Part shown: piece after piece, positions 7,142-16,009 of the stretch
How the letters are laid out: the number at the start of each line of letters is the position of its first letter
Position numbering within the stretch: position 1 is the first letter of the stretch
Source: Streptomyces griseicoloratus
Lineage (GTDB): Bacteria > Actinomycetota > Actinomycetes > Streptomycetales > Streptomycetaceae
DNA: 64,000 bases
NCBI RefSeq assembly: GCF_014534645.1
Contig: NZ_JACVQF010000238.1
Span: 62,001 to 126,000, forward strand
Direction of reading: 5' to 3'
Translations under genes and position numbers: made by a program
The notes under the pieces: generated by a model
Database searches by the model: none
The model's input: the letters and a program-made list of their open reading frames with translations, nothing else
Told to the model about the DNA's origin: nothing

Positions 7142-7819
7142 ATGACCGGCGTGACCGACCGAGAAGCCGTGCCCTTCGATCTCGCCTCGATGCGCAAGCA
7201 GTACCGGGCCGAGGGGCTCTCCGAGACCGAGCTGGCCGCCACTCCGCTGGAGCAGTTCGCGCGCTGGTTCAAGCAGGCCGCGACGGAAGGCGGGATGTTC
7301 GAGCCGAACGCCATGGTCGTCTCCACGGCCGACACCGAGGGCCGGCCCAGTTCGCGCACGGTGCTGCTGAAGCACTTCGACGAGCGGGGGTTCGTGTTCT
7401 ACACCAACTACGACTCCCAGAAGGCCCGTGAGCTGGACGGCAATCCCTACGTGTCGCTGCTGTTCCCCTGGCATCCGATGGCCCGGCAGGTCATCGTCGC
7501 CGGAGTCGCGCGGCGCACCGGGCGGGAGGAGACGGTCGCGTACTTCCGGTCGCGGCCGCACGGCTCCCAGCTCGGTGCCTGGGCCAGCGCCCAGTCGTCG
7601 GTGGTCGGCTCGCGCGCCGAGCTGGACGCCGCGTACGCGGAGCTGGCGGCGCGCTATCCGGAGGGCGAGCAGGTGCCGGTGCCGCCGCACTGGGGCGGGT
7701 ACCGGGTGGTGCCGCGGACGGTGGAGTTCTGGCAGGGGCGGGAGAACCGGCTGCACGACCGGCTGCGGTACGTGGCGCAGGCGGACGGGGCATGGCGGGT
7801 GGAGCGGCTCAGTCCCTGA
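7142..7819 (+). CDS. pdxH: Pyridoxine/pyridoxamine 5'-phosphate oxidase
   Basis: This 225-aa FMN flavoprotein oxidises pyridoxamine-5'-P or pyridoxine-5'-P to pyridoxal-5'-P, the last step of vitamin B6 salvage. Diagnostic segments are [10 protein letters not shown] near the N-terminus, [21 protein letters not shown] (FMN-binding, ~60-80), [32 protein letters not shown] and the C-terminal [17 protein letters not shown]. The ATG at 7142 is preferred; a GTG at 7103 in the same frame would add 13 residues and overlap an operator-like palindrome. Monocistronic. Confidence 0.95.
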   Translation: MTGVTDREAVPFDLASMRKQYRAEGLSETELAATPLEQFARWFKQAATEGGMFEPNAMVVSTADTEGRPSSRTVLLKHFDERGFVFYTNYDSQKARELDGNPYVSLLFPWHPMARQVIVAGVARRTGREETVAYFRSRPHGSQLGAWASAQSSVVGSRAELDAAYAELAARYPEGEQVPVPPHWGGYRVVPRTVEFWQGRENRLHDRLRYVAQADGAWRVERLSP

Positions 7820-7838
7820 GGCCGGTCCCGCGGGCTCC

Positions 7839-8396
7839 TCAGATCTTCCCCCAGACGTAGGCCGTTCGGTGGCCGTCGAGCAGCCCGGCCAGCCGGGCGC
7901 GGAAGTCGTCGCCGAGGTCGGGCCAGTTCCAGAACTCGAAGCCCAGGGCGCCGAAGGCGAGCGGGGCCTCGTCCCAGGTCCAGTCCGGGACGGGGACGGC
8001 GCGGGCGCAGGCGGGGCAGCCGACGCTCGCGGCGCCCGTGTCGTGCCAGGTCCGCATGGCGGTGCTGAAGCGCCGCCACTGGGCGTCCTGGAGGGGGGTG
8101 TGCGCTCCGCAGTGCGGGCAGAGGGCCGCGCCGGGCATGTTCGCGCCGCTGGTGAAGCCGGTGCGGCGGGTGTGGACGGCGAGTCCGTCCCAGGGTTTGA
8201 AGTCCCAGTCGTCGCTCACCGCGCGTTCCCAGTGCGGGCCCGGCGGGTGCCCCAGGGGCTGCCCGGGGACGCAGCCGGTGCGTTCGGCGAGGACGATGCC
8301 CTCGGCCACGAGCCGGTCCACGACCCGCCGGGCGAGCCGCTCGGCGTCCGCCTCGCTCGCGTCGAGGTCGACGATGACCTGGAACCGGTCGCCCAC
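7839..8396 (-). CDS. Conserved zinc-ribbon protein of unknown function
   Basis: This 185-aa protein has two CxxC knuckles (CPHC near residue 93, CPAC near 127), suggesting a zinc ribbon. The N-terminal half resembles an alpha/beta domain with a Cys (ERTGCVPGQPLGH). The C-terminus is rich in Trp (DWTWDEAPLAFGALGFEFWNWPDL). I do not recognise an enzyme family. GTG start at 8396, 3 nt after the TetR stop, so it is the last gene of the acyl-CoA operon or at least co-transcribed with the TetR gene. Confidence 0.75.
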   Translation of the reverse strand: MGDRFQVIVDLDASEADAERLARRVVDRLVAEGIVLAERTGCVPGQPLGHPPGPHWERAVSDDWDFKPWDGLAVHTRRTGFTSGANMPGAALCPHCGAHTPLQDAQWRRFSTAMRTWHDTGAASVGCPACARAVPVPDWTWDEAPLAFGALGFEFWNWPDLGDDFRARLAGLLDGHRTAYVWGKI

Positions 8397-8399
8397 GGG

Positions 8400-9005
8400 T
8401 CAGTCCAGCGCCTCGTCCAGCAGCCCCGCCCATTGCTGGACGACCCGCTCCCGGCGGGCGGTGTCGTCGGTGAGGAGGTTGGCGAGGCCGAGGCCACGGG
8501 CCATGTCCAGCAGGCCCTGGACGGTTTCGCGGACGCCGGGGCGGGTCTCGTCGGCGCCGAGGAGGTCGACCGCGATGCGGTGGGTCTCGCGGCCGACGCG
8601 GGCCTCCAGTTCGGTCACGCGGCCGCGGAGCTGGTCCTCGTCGGAGGCGGCCACCCACAGGTGGAGCGCGGCGCGGAACAGGGGCCCGGTGTAGAGGTCG
8701 ACGAGGGCGGCGACCACCGCGTGGCGGTCGCCGGCCGCGGCGCCCTCGGGGAAGAGGGCGCGCAGGGCGACGGAGCGTTCCTCGGCGACGTACTCGACGG
8801 CCGCGGTGAACAGGTCCTCGCGGGTCGGGAAGTGGTGCTGGGCGGCGCCCCGGGAGACTCCGGCGCGTTCGGCGACGACGGAGACCGTGGAGCCCGCCCA
8901 GCCGTGTTCGGCGAGGCAGGCCACGGCGGCTTCCAGGAGCCGCTGCCGGGTGGCCCGGCTGCGGTCCTGCTTGGGGACTCGTTCCGCACGGTCGGCCGTG
9001 CTCAC
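8400..9005 (-). CDS. TetR-family regulator of the acyl-CoA operon
   Basis: This is a 201-aa TetR-type repressor. The helix-turn-helix is in residues ~17-62 (RQRLLEAAVACLAEHGW, then VSRGAAQHHFPTREDLF). The C-terminal ~140 residues are a ligand-binding/dimer domain. The GTG at 9005 overlaps the crotonase stop as GTGA; an in-frame ATG at 9014 is an alternative. Its place inside the operon and the palindrome at 18553-18564 before the first gene suggest autoregulation by an acyl-CoA or aromatic-CoA ligand; that is inference. Confidence 0.9.
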   Translation of the reverse strand: MSTADRAERVPKQDRSRATRQRLLEAAVACLAEHGWAGSTVSVVAERAGVSRGAAQHHFPTREDLFTAAVEYVAEERSVALRALFPEGAAAGDRHAVVAALVDLYTGPLFRAALHLWVAASDEDQLRGRVTELEARVGRETHRIAVDLLGADETRPGVRETVQGLLDMARGLGLANLLTDDTARRERVVQQWAGLLDEALD

Positions 9006-9736
9006 ACCACCCATTCCGGATCCCGTCGTTCGAGGAAGGCCGTCATCCCCTCGCGGGCCTGCGGGGAGGAGAACAGCCGGGCCGAGAGCGCGGTCAGGCC
9101 GTCCGCGTCCCGGTCGAATACCTCCAGCACCCTAGCCGTGAGCAGCCGTTTCGTCTCGGCCAGGCCCTGGGGTGAGGCGCGGCGCACACCGTCCAGGACG
9201 GGTTCCAGTACGGCGTCCACGTCGTCGCCCGCCGCCGTGACCAGGCCGATGCGGGCGGCCTCGGCGGCGTCGAAGCGCTCGCCGGTGAGGTAGTAGCGGG
9301 CGAGGGCGCGGGGGTCGGTGCGGGGCAGGAGGGTCAGGGAGATGACGGCGGGCGCCACGCCGATGCGCACCTCGGTGAAGGCGAAGGTGGAGCCGGTCGA
9401 GGCCGCGGCGACGTCGCAGGCGGCCAGCAGGCCCAGGCCGCCCGCGCGGACGTGTCCGGTCACGCGGGCGACGACGGGCCTGGGCAGCTCCACGATCTGC
9501 CGGAGCAGGGCGACCAGCGCGTCCGGGTCGGGCGGGTCGCGCAGGTCGGCACCGGCGCTGAAGGTGGTGCCGGAATGGGTCAGGAGAACGGCCCGGACGC
9601 CGTCGTCCTTCCCCGCCTTCGTGAGCGCGTCGGCCAGTTCGCCGACGAGTGCGGCGGACAGGGCGTTGCGGTTGTGCGGGGAGTCGAGGGTCAGGGTCTC
9701 GACGCCCCGCGCGCGCGTGCGGGCGATCAGGGTCAC
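9002..9736 (-). CDS. Enoyl-CoA hydratase/isomerase (crotonase) family protein
   Basis: This 244-aa crotonase-fold protein has the first oxyanion-hole segment TFSAGADL near residue 60 and the second near GHVRAGGLGLLAACD. The glutamate equivalent to crotonase Glu144 is Gly (GGLGLL where hydratases have GGGCEL), while the Glu164 equivalent (AFTEVRIG) is kept. One-glutamate crotonases are often isomerases or have other activities, so simple hydration is not assured. The GTG at 9736 overlaps the CoA ligase stop by 4 nt. Confidence 0.88.
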   Translation of the reverse strand: MTLIARTRARGVETLTLDSPHNRNALSAALVGELADALTKAGKDDGVRAVLLTHSGTTFSAGADLRDPPDPDALVALLRQIVELPRPVVARVTGHVRAGGLGLLAACDVAAASTGSTFAFTEVRIGVAPAVISLTLLPRTDPRALARYYLTGERFDAAEAARIGLVTAAGDDVDAVLEPVLDGVRRASPQGLAETKRLLTARVLEVFDRDADGLTALSARLFSSPQAREGMTAFLERRDPEWVV

Positions 9737-11301
9737 GAGCGGTCCCTCAGTTCCCGGCGGAGGATCTTCCCGCTGGCCGCCCTGGGCACGCCGTCGATGA
9801 AGGTGACGCGGCGGATGCGTTTGTAGGGGGCGACGCGTTCGGCGACGTAGAGCATGATCTCGTTCTCCGAGAGGCCGGCGGCATGGGGCTGGCGTACGAC
9901 GTAGGCGTGGGGCACCTCGTTGCCGTCCTGGTCGTGGGCGCCGATGACGGCCGCGTCGCCGATGGCGGGGTGGGTGAGGAGGAGGGCCTCCAGTTCGGCC
10001 GGGGCGACCTGGAAGCCCTTGTACTTGATCAGCTCCTTGACGCGGTCGACGACGAACAGCCAGCCGCCCTCGTCGACGTGTCCGACGTCCCCGGTGTGCA
10101 GCCAGCCGTCGCCGTCGATCATCGCGGCGGTGGCCTCGGGACGGCCCAGGTAGCCCTTCATCACCTGGGGTCCGCGGATGAGGATCTCGCCGGACTCGCC
10201 GGGGCCGAGGTCCTTGCCGGGGTCGTCGAGGGAGACGATGCGCATCTCGGTCCCGGCTATCAGCTTGCCGACGGTTCCGGGGGGCGCCTCGCGCATGGCG
10301 TCCAGGGGGACGACGTGGGTGCCCGGGGAGAGTTCGGTCATGCCGTAGGCCTGGCCGACGGGCGGCAGGCCGAGCCGTTCGGAGCAGGCGGCGGCGAGCT
10401 TCGCGTCCAGCGGGGCGGCGGCGCTGACGATGTACTTCAGCGACGACAGGTCGTACTCGGCGACCAGCGGGTGCTTGGCGAGGGCCAGGATGATCGGCGG
10501 GGCCACGTACAGGCCGGTGATGCGGTGGTTCTGGATCGCGGCGAGGAACTGCTCCAGGTCGAAGCGGGGCAGGACGACGACGGTGGCGCCCTGCCTCAGC
10601 GGGGCGTTCATCAGCGCGGTCAGGCCGTAGATGTGGAAGAACGGCAGGACGGCCAGGACGCGGTCGCCGGGCGCGGCCGGCATCAAGGGGTGGAGCTGGG
10701 CGAGGTTGGTGGCGATCTGCCGGTGGGTGAGCATCACGCCCTTGGGGATACCGGTCGTGCCCGAGGAGTACGGCAGGGCGGCGACGTCCTCGGCCGGGTC
10801 GACCGCGACACGGGGTTCGGGGGCGGTCGAGGCCAGCATGTCGATGAGGGAGCGGTGGCCCGGGGCGCTGTCGCACACGAAGATCTCCTGGACGCCGCCG
10901 GCCAGTGCGGCCGCCCGGCGCGCGGTGTCCAGCAGGGGGGAGACGGTGACGATCCAGCGGGCCCGTGCGTCGCCGAGCTGTTTGGCGAACTCCTCCGCCG
11001 TGGCGAGCGGGTGCACGGTGGTGACCGAGGCACCCGCGCGCGTGGCGGCGTAGAAGGCCAGGGGGAAGGCGACGGTGTTGGGGCTGTGCAGGGCGAGCAC
11101 GTCGCCCTTGGCCACCCCGGCCTCGGCGAGGGCGGCGGCGACGCGCCGGTGGAACCGGTCCACCTGCTCGTACGTGAGGGTGGTGCCGTCGGTGCCGTCG
11201 ATCAGCGCCGGGGCGGCGCCGAACTCGGCGGCCCGGCCGAGCACGGCCTCGTGGATGGGGAGATCGACGGGCTGAACGTCTGCGTACTCGCTGCGGAACA
11301 T
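9733..11301 (-). CDS. 4-coumarate/cinnamate:CoA ligase-type acyl-CoA synthetase
   Basis: This 522-aa ANL-superfamily ligase activates a carboxylate with ATP, then CoA. P-loop motif YSSGTTGIPKGVMLTH is near residue 165, QAYGMTELSPGTH near 320, GDGWLHTGDVGHVDEGG near 405, and the catalytic lysine in PRAASGKILRREL near 510. Length and sequence match the biochemically known S. coelicolor cinnamate/4-coumarate:CoA ligase as I remember it. The ATG at 11301 is chosen for its ideal GGAGGAA site 5 nt upstream rather than the ATG at 11316. It would feed an acid into the operon's beta-oxidation-like steps. Confidence 0.92.
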   Translation of the reverse strand: MFRSEYADVQPVDLPIHEAVLGRAAEFGAAPALIDGTDGTTLTYEQVDRFHRRVAAALAEAGVAKGDVLALHSPNTVAFPLAFYAATRAGASVTTVHPLATAEEFAKQLGDARARWIVTVSPLLDTARRAAALAGGVQEIFVCDSAPGHRSLIDMLASTAPEPRVAVDPAEDVAALPYSSGTTGIPKGVMLTHRQIATNLAQLHPLMPAAPGDRVLAVLPFFHIYGLTALMNAPLRQGATVVVLPRFDLEQFLAAIQNHRITGLYVAPPIILALAKHPLVAEYDLSSLKYIVSAAAPLDAKLAAACSERLGLPPVGQAYGMTELSPGTHVVPLDAMREAPPGTVGKLIAGTEMRIVSLDDPGKDLGPGESGEILIRGPQVMKGYLGRPEATAAMIDGDGWLHTGDVGHVDEGGWLFVVDRVKELIKYKGFQVAPAELEALLLTHPAIGDAAVIGAHDQDGNEVPHAYVVRQPHAAGLSENEIMLYVAERVAPYKRIRRVTFIDGVPRAASGKILRRELRDRS

Positions 11302-11330
11302 GGTTCCTCCTCGCACAACGCCGTGCCGGA

Positions 11331-12476
11331 TCAGTACGACTTGGGCAGACCCAGGGTCTGGTGGGAGACGTAGTTGAGAATCATCTCCCGGCTCACCGGG
11401 GCGATACGAGCCACGCGCGCGGCCGTTATCAGCGACGCGAGTCCGAACTCGCGCGTGAGGCCGTTGCCGCCGAGGGTGTGCACGGCCTGGTCGACGGCCT
11501 TCACGCAGGCCTCCCCGGCGGCGTACTTGGCCATGTTGGCGGCCTCGCCCGCGCCCATGTCGTCACCGGCGTCGTACAGGTGGGCGGCCTTCTGCATCAT
11601 CAGGCGGGCGAGTTCGAGGTCGATGTGCGCCTGTGCGAGGGGGTGGGCGATGGCCTGGTGGGCGCCGATGGGGGTCTTCCAGACGGTGCGTTCGCGGGCG
11701 TAGGCGAGGGCCTTGGTGAGGGCGTACCGTCCCATGCCGATCGCGAAGGCGGCGGTCATGATGCGTTCGGGGTTGAGGCCGGCGAAGAGCTGGAGCAGCC
11801 CGGCGTCCTCGTCGCCGACGAGGGCTTCGGCGGGGAGCCGTACGTCGTCCAGGACCAGCTCGAACTGCTTCTCGGCGGCGTTGAGTTCCATGTCGATCCG
11901 CCGCCGCTCGAAGCCGGGGGTGTCGCGGGGGACGATGAACAGGCAGGGCTTGAGCCTGCCGGTGCGGGCGTCCTCGGTGCGGCCGACGATGAGAGTGGCG
12001 TCGGCTATGTCGACGCCGCTGACGAAGACCTTGCGGCCGGTCAGGATCCAGTCGCCGGTGTCGCCGTCGCGGCGGGCGGTGGTGGTGATGCGGTGGGAGT
12101 TGGAGCCGGCGTCGGGCTCGGTGATGCCGAAGGCCATCAGGCGGCTGCCGTCGGCCAGGGCGGGGAGCCATGCGCGTTTCTGGGCCTCGGTGCCGAAGCG
12201 GGCGATGACCGTGCCGCAGATCGCCGGGGAGACGATCATCATCAGCAGGGGGTTGCCGGCGGCGCCCATCTCTTCGAGGACGAGGCAGAGTTCGGTGATG
12301 CCGCCGCCTCCACCGCCGTATGCCTCCGGCAGGTTGACGCCGATGTAGCCGAGCTTGGCGGCGTCCTGCCAGAACTGTTTGTTGTCGGTGCCGGGGGTGT
12401 GGGGGTGGTTGCTCGCGAACGAAGCGACCGCTTCGCGGAGGGCCTTGTGCTCTTCGGATTCGATGAGGGTGGTCAC
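11331..12476 (-). CDS. Acyl-CoA dehydrogenase
   Basis: This 381-aa FAD enzyme introduces an alpha,beta double bond into an acyl-CoA. Family landmarks are ICGTVIARFGTEAQKRAWLP, MAFGITEPDAGSNSHRI (FAD/substrate, ~120), GRKVFVSGVDIADATLIVGR, and ALAYARERTVWKTPIGAHQA (~255). The segment VHTLGGNGLTREFGL near residue 345 is where several family members carry the catalytic base; here the base is not obvious by eye. GTG start with AAGGAG 6 nt upstream. In Atu/Liu-type pathways this step corresponds to AtuD or isovaleryl-CoA dehydrogenase. Confidence 0.92.
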   Translation of the reverse strand: MTTLIESEEHKALREAVASFASNHPHTPGTDNKQFWQDAAKLGYIGVNLPEAYGGGGGGITELCLVLEEMGAAGNPLLMMIVSPAICGTVIARFGTEAQKRAWLPALADGSRLMAFGITEPDAGSNSHRITTTARRDGDTGDWILTGRKVFVSGVDIADATLIVGRTEDARTGRLKPCLFIVPRDTPGFERRRIDMELNAAEKQFELVLDDVRLPAEALVGDEDAGLLQLFAGLNPERIMTAAFAIGMGRYALTKALAYARERTVWKTPIGAHQAIAHPLAQAHIDLELARLMMQKAAHLYDAGDDMGAGEAANMAKYAAGEACVKAVDQAVHTLGGNGLTREFGLASLITAARVARIAPVSREMILNYVSHQTLGLPKSY

Positions 12477-12558
12477 TGTGCTCCTTCGGAGTGCGGGTTT
12501 CGTCGTGGCTGGTCGCGCCCACGCGGCGGAGCCGCATATTCGATGCAGCCCCGCGCCC

Positions 12559-14400
12559 CTACGTCTCTCCGACCACCGCGAGCAGAGAGCCCACCGTCAC
12601 CTGCTGACCAGGTACGGCGTGCAGGGTCGTGAGCGTGCCGGTGACCGGGGCGGTGATCTTGTGTTCCATCTTCATCGCCTCCAGCCAGAGGAGGGGTTGG
12701 CCCGCCTGGACGGCAGTCCCCTCGGTCAGGCCCTCCGCGACGCGGACGACCGTGCCCGGCATGGGGGCGAGGAGGGAGCCGGGGGCGTGCTGGGTGGTGG
12801 GGTCGGGGAAGCGGGGCAGGGCGGTGAGGGCGGTGGCGTTCACGTGCACCCGGTCGCCGTAGCGGGCGACCTCGTAGCGGCGCCGGACGCCGTCGGCTTC
12901 GAGGACGACGAGGCGGGCGTCGGCGTGCACGACGCGTACGCCGTCGGCGGTGAGGCCGGTGCGGGTGTGCCGGTAGCGCACCTCGTGTTCCTCGCCGGCC
13001 ATGGCGTACCGCTTGACCTGCGGCTGCGAGGGCAGGTTGCGCCAGCCGCCGAACCGGGAGCGGCCGTGGGCGTCGGCGAGGGCGGCGGCCAGGGGGGCGA
13101 GGGGGTCGGGTGCGGGTGCGGTCAGTTCGGGCAGGTGGCGGTCGTAGAAGCCGGTGTCCATGCGGCCGGCGGTGAACTCCTCGTGGCGCAGGGAGCGCAC
13201 GAGCAGGTCCCGGTTGGTGAGCGGGCCGTGGACCGCCGCCCGCTCCAGGGCGCCGGCGAGGAGGCGGATCGCCTCCGTGCGCGTGGGGGCGTGGGCGACG
13301 GCCTTGGCGAGCATCGGGTCGTAGTGGACGCCGATGTCGTCGCCGTCGGTGTAGCCGGTGTCGAGGCGGATGCCGTCGGGGACGGCGAGGCGGTGCAGGC
13401 GGCCGGTCTGCGGGGCCCAGCCGTTCGCCGGGTCCTCGGCGTACAGGCGGGCCTCGACGGCGTGGCCCCGCGCGCGTGGAGGGTCGGTTTCGAGGGCGTG
13501 GCCCTCGGCGACGCGGAGCTGGAGGGCGACCAGGTCGACGCCGCACACGGCCTCGGTGACGGGGTGTTCGACCTGGAGGCGGGTGTTCATCTCCAGGAAG
13601 TGCGCCTTTCCGTCGGCGACCAGGAACTCGACGGTGCCGGCGCCGGCGTAGTCGACGGCGCGGGCGGCCCGGATGGCCTGCTCGTACAGGTCCTCGGTGA
13701 GCGAGGCGGTCAGTCCCGGTGCCGGTGCCTCCTCGATCACCTTCTGGTGGCGGCGCTGGAGGGAGCAGTCCCGGGTGCCGAGCGCCCACACGGTGCCGTG
13801 CGTGTCGGCGAGGATCTGCACCTCGACGTGGCGGCCGTTCTCCACGTAGGGCTCGACGAAGACCTCGCCGTCGCCGAAGGCGCTCGCCGCCTCCGCGCGG
13901 GCGGCGGCGAGTTCGGCGTCCAGGTCCGCGAGGTGCCGGACCACGCGCATGCCGCGTCCGCCGCCGCCCGCCGCCGCCTTCACCAGTACCGGCAGGTCGG
14001 CCTCGGTGACCTGGTCCAGAGGGGCGATGCCCATCAGTTCCTTGGCGCGTGTCTTGGACGCCATGGCCTCGATGGCCTCCGGCGGCGGCCCGATCCAGGT
14101 CAGGCCCGCGTCGGCGACGGCGCGCGCGAAGCCGGCGTTCTCGGAGAGGAAGCCGTAGCCGGGGTGCACGGCGTCGGCGCCCGCGGCGACGGCGGCCTTC
14201 ACGATCAGGTCGCCGCGCAGGTACGTCTCGGCGGGCGTCGCGCCCGGCAGCCGTACGGCCGCGTCGGCCACGCGCGCGTGGAGGGCGTTCTCGTCGGCGT
14301 CCGAGTACACGGCGACGGTCCCGATGCCCAGTTCGCGGCAGGTGCGGAAGATCCGGCAGGCGATCTCGCCCCGGTTGGCGACGAGGACAGTGCTGATCAA
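12559..14400 (-). CDS. Acyl-CoA carboxylase biotin carboxylase/BCCP (alpha) subunit
   Basis: This 613-aa protein fuses biotin carboxylase (1-445) to a C-terminal biotinyl domain with LWLEAMKMEHK. Landmarks: VLVANRGEIACRIFRT, HPGYGFLSENA, VLVKAAAGGGGRGM (ATP-grasp loop), FLEMNTRLQVEHPVTE. It carboxylates biotin with ATP and bicarbonate for the beta subunit next door. The stretch between KTRAKELM and LPVLVKA is about 12 residues, much shorter than the ~30 of E. coli AccC, though the ATP-binding lysines remain. TTG start at 14400, 10 nt after the carboxyltransferase stop. It looks like a methylcrotonyl- or geranyl-CoA carboxylase alpha chain. Confidence 0.92.
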   Translation of the reverse strand: MISTVLVANRGEIACRIFRTCRELGIGTVAVYSDADENALHARVADAAVRLPGATPAETYLRGDLIVKAAVAAGADAVHPGYGFLSENAGFARAVADAGLTWIGPPPEAIEAMASKTRAKELMGIAPLDQVTEADLPVLVKAAAGGGGRGMRVVRHLADLDAELAAARAEAASAFGDGEVFVEPYVENGRHVEVQILADTHGTVWALGTRDCSLQRRHQKVIEEAPAPGLTASLTEDLYEQAIRAARAVDYAGAGTVEFLVADGKAHFLEMNTRLQVEHPVTEAVCGVDLVALQLRVAEGHALETDPPRARGHAVEARLYAEDPANGWAPQTGRLHRLAVPDGIRLDTGYTDGDDIGVHYDPMLAKAVAHAPTRTEAIRLLAGALERAAVHGPLTNRDLLVRSLRHEEFTAGRMDTGFYDRHLPELTAPAPDPLAPLAAALADAHGRSRFGGWRNLPSQPQVKRYAMAGEEHEVRYRHTRTGLTADGVRVVHADARLVVLEADGVRRRYEVARYGDRVHVNATALTALPRFPDPTTQHAPGSLLAPMPGTVVRVAEGLTEGTAVQAGQPLLWLEAMKMEHKITAPVTGTLTTLHAVPGQQVTVGSLLAVVGET

Positions 14401-14410
14401 GGTGATCCCC

Positions 14411-16009
14411 TCACATCCGGAAGACGCCGAAGCCGCCGCGCGCGCCCTCGTAGGGCGCGGTGTGGATGGCCGACAGGCACAGGCCGAGCACGGTGCGGGT
14501 GTCGCGCGGGTCGATGACGCCGTCGTCGTACAGCCGCCCGGACAGGAACATCGGCAGCGACTCGGACTCGATCTGCTGCTCCACCATGGCGCGCAGCGCC
14601 GCGTCGCCCTCCTCGTCGTACGGCTGCCCCTTCGCGGCGGCCGACTGGCGGGCGACGATGGACAGCACGCCGGCGAGCTGCTGCGGGCCCATGACGGCGG
14701 ACTTGGCGCTGGGCCAGGCGAACAGGAAGCGCGGGTCGTAGGCGCGGCCGCACATGCCGTAGTGGCCGGCGCCGTAGGAGGCGCCCATGAGGACGGAGAG
14801 GTGGGGGACGCGGCTGTTGCTGACCGCGTTGATCATCATGGCGCCGTGTTTGATGATGCCGCCCTGTTCGTACTCCTTGCCGACCATGTAGCCGGTGGTG
14901 TTGTGCAGGAACAGCAGCGGGATGTCGCGCTGGTTGGCGAGCTGGATGAACTGGGCGGCCTTCTGGGACTCCTCGCTGAAGAGGACGCCCTGGGCGTTGG
15001 CCAGGATGCCGACCGGATAGCCGTGCAGGGCCGCCCAGCCCGTCGTCAGGCTCGTGCCGTACAGCGGCTTGAACTCGTCGAAGTCGGAGGCGTCGACGAT
15101 CCGGGCGATCACCTCGCGCGGGTCGAAGGGGGTCCTGAGGTCGCCGGGGACGATGCCCAGCAGTTCCTCCGGGTCGTACTTGGGCGGCTCGGCAGGGCCC
15201 GGGTCGGGGTACGCCTTGCGGTGGTTCAGGCGGGCGACGACCCGCCGGGCCTGCCTGAGCGCGTCCGGCTCGTCCACGGCGAAGTAGTCGGCGAGGCCCG
15301 AGGTGCGCGCGTGCATCTCGGCGCCGCCGAGGGACTCGTCGTCGCTCTCCTCGCCGGTGGCCATCTTCACCAGCGGCGGGCCGCCGAGGAACACCTTGGC
15401 GCGCTCCTTGACCATGATCACGTGGTCGGACATGCCGGGGATGTAGGCGCCCCCGGCCGTGGAGTTGCCGAAGACGACGGCGATGGTCGGGATGCCGGCC
15501 GCCGACAGCCGGGTCAGGTCCCGGAAGATCGCGCCGCCCGGGATGAAGATCTCCTTCTGGGAGGGCAGGTCGGCGCCCCCGGACTCGACCAGGCTGATGC
15601 AGGGCAGCCGGTTGGCGAGCGCGATGTCGTTGGCGCGCAGGGCCTTCTTCAGGCTCCACGGGTTGCTGGCGCCGCCGCGCACGGTCGGGTCGTTGGCGGT
15701 GATCAGGCACTCCACGCCCTCGACGACGCCGATGCCGGTGACGAGGGAGGCGCCGACGGCGTACTCGCTGCCCCAGGCGGCCAGCGGGGACAGCTCCAGG
15801 AAGGGCGTGTCGGGGTCGAGGAGCAGTTCGATGCGTTCGCGGGCGAGCAGTTTGCCACGCCGCCGGTGCCGTTCGACGTACTTCTCGCCGCCGCCCGCGA
15901 GGGCCTTGGCGTGCTCGGCGTCCAGGTCGGCGAGTTTGGCGAGCATGGCCTCGCGGTGGGCCCGGTGGTCCGGGCCGGCCGGGTCCAGGGCGGAGGACAG
16001 GACCGTCAC
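14411..16009 (-). CDS. Acyl-CoA carboxylase carboxyltransferase (beta) subunit
   Basis: This 532-aa carboxyltransferase has N and C crotonase-like halves. Motifs include ERIELLLDPDTPFLELSPLA, LVESGGADLPSQKEIFIPGG (~140), GNSTAGGAYIPGMSDH, FLHNTTGYMVGKEYEQGG (~370) and GASYGAGHYGMCGRAYDPRF (~415). The FNTTGY/GAGHYGM type places it with methylcrotonyl-CoA and geranyl-CoA carboxylases rather than propionyl-CoA carboxylases. The GTG at 16009 overlaps the DUF1446 stop (GTGA), indicating coupled translation. It transfers CO2 from biotin to a 3-methyl-branched enoyl-CoA, if the family assignment holds. Confidence 0.93.
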   Translation of the reverse strand: MTVLSSALDPAGPDHRAHREAMLAKLADLDAEHAKALAGGGEKYVERHRRRGKLLARERIELLLDPDTPFLELSPLAAWGSEYAVGASLVTGIGVVEGVECLITANDPTVRGGASNPWSLKKALRANDIALANRLPCISLVESGGADLPSQKEIFIPGGAIFRDLTRLSAAGIPTIAVVFGNSTAGGAYIPGMSDHVIMVKERAKVFLGGPPLVKMATGEESDDESLGGAEMHARTSGLADYFAVDEPDALRQARRVVARLNHRKAYPDPGPAEPPKYDPEELLGIVPGDLRTPFDPREVIARIVDASDFDEFKPLYGTSLTTGWAALHGYPVGILANAQGVLFSEESQKAAQFIQLANQRDIPLLFLHNTTGYMVGKEYEQGGIIKHGAMMINAVSNSRVPHLSVLMGASYGAGHYGMCGRAYDPRFLFAWPSAKSAVMGPQQLAGVLSIVARQSAAAKGQPYDEEGDAALRAMVEQQIESESLPMFLSGRLYDDGVIDPRDTRTVLGLCLSAIHTAPYEGARGGFGVFRM

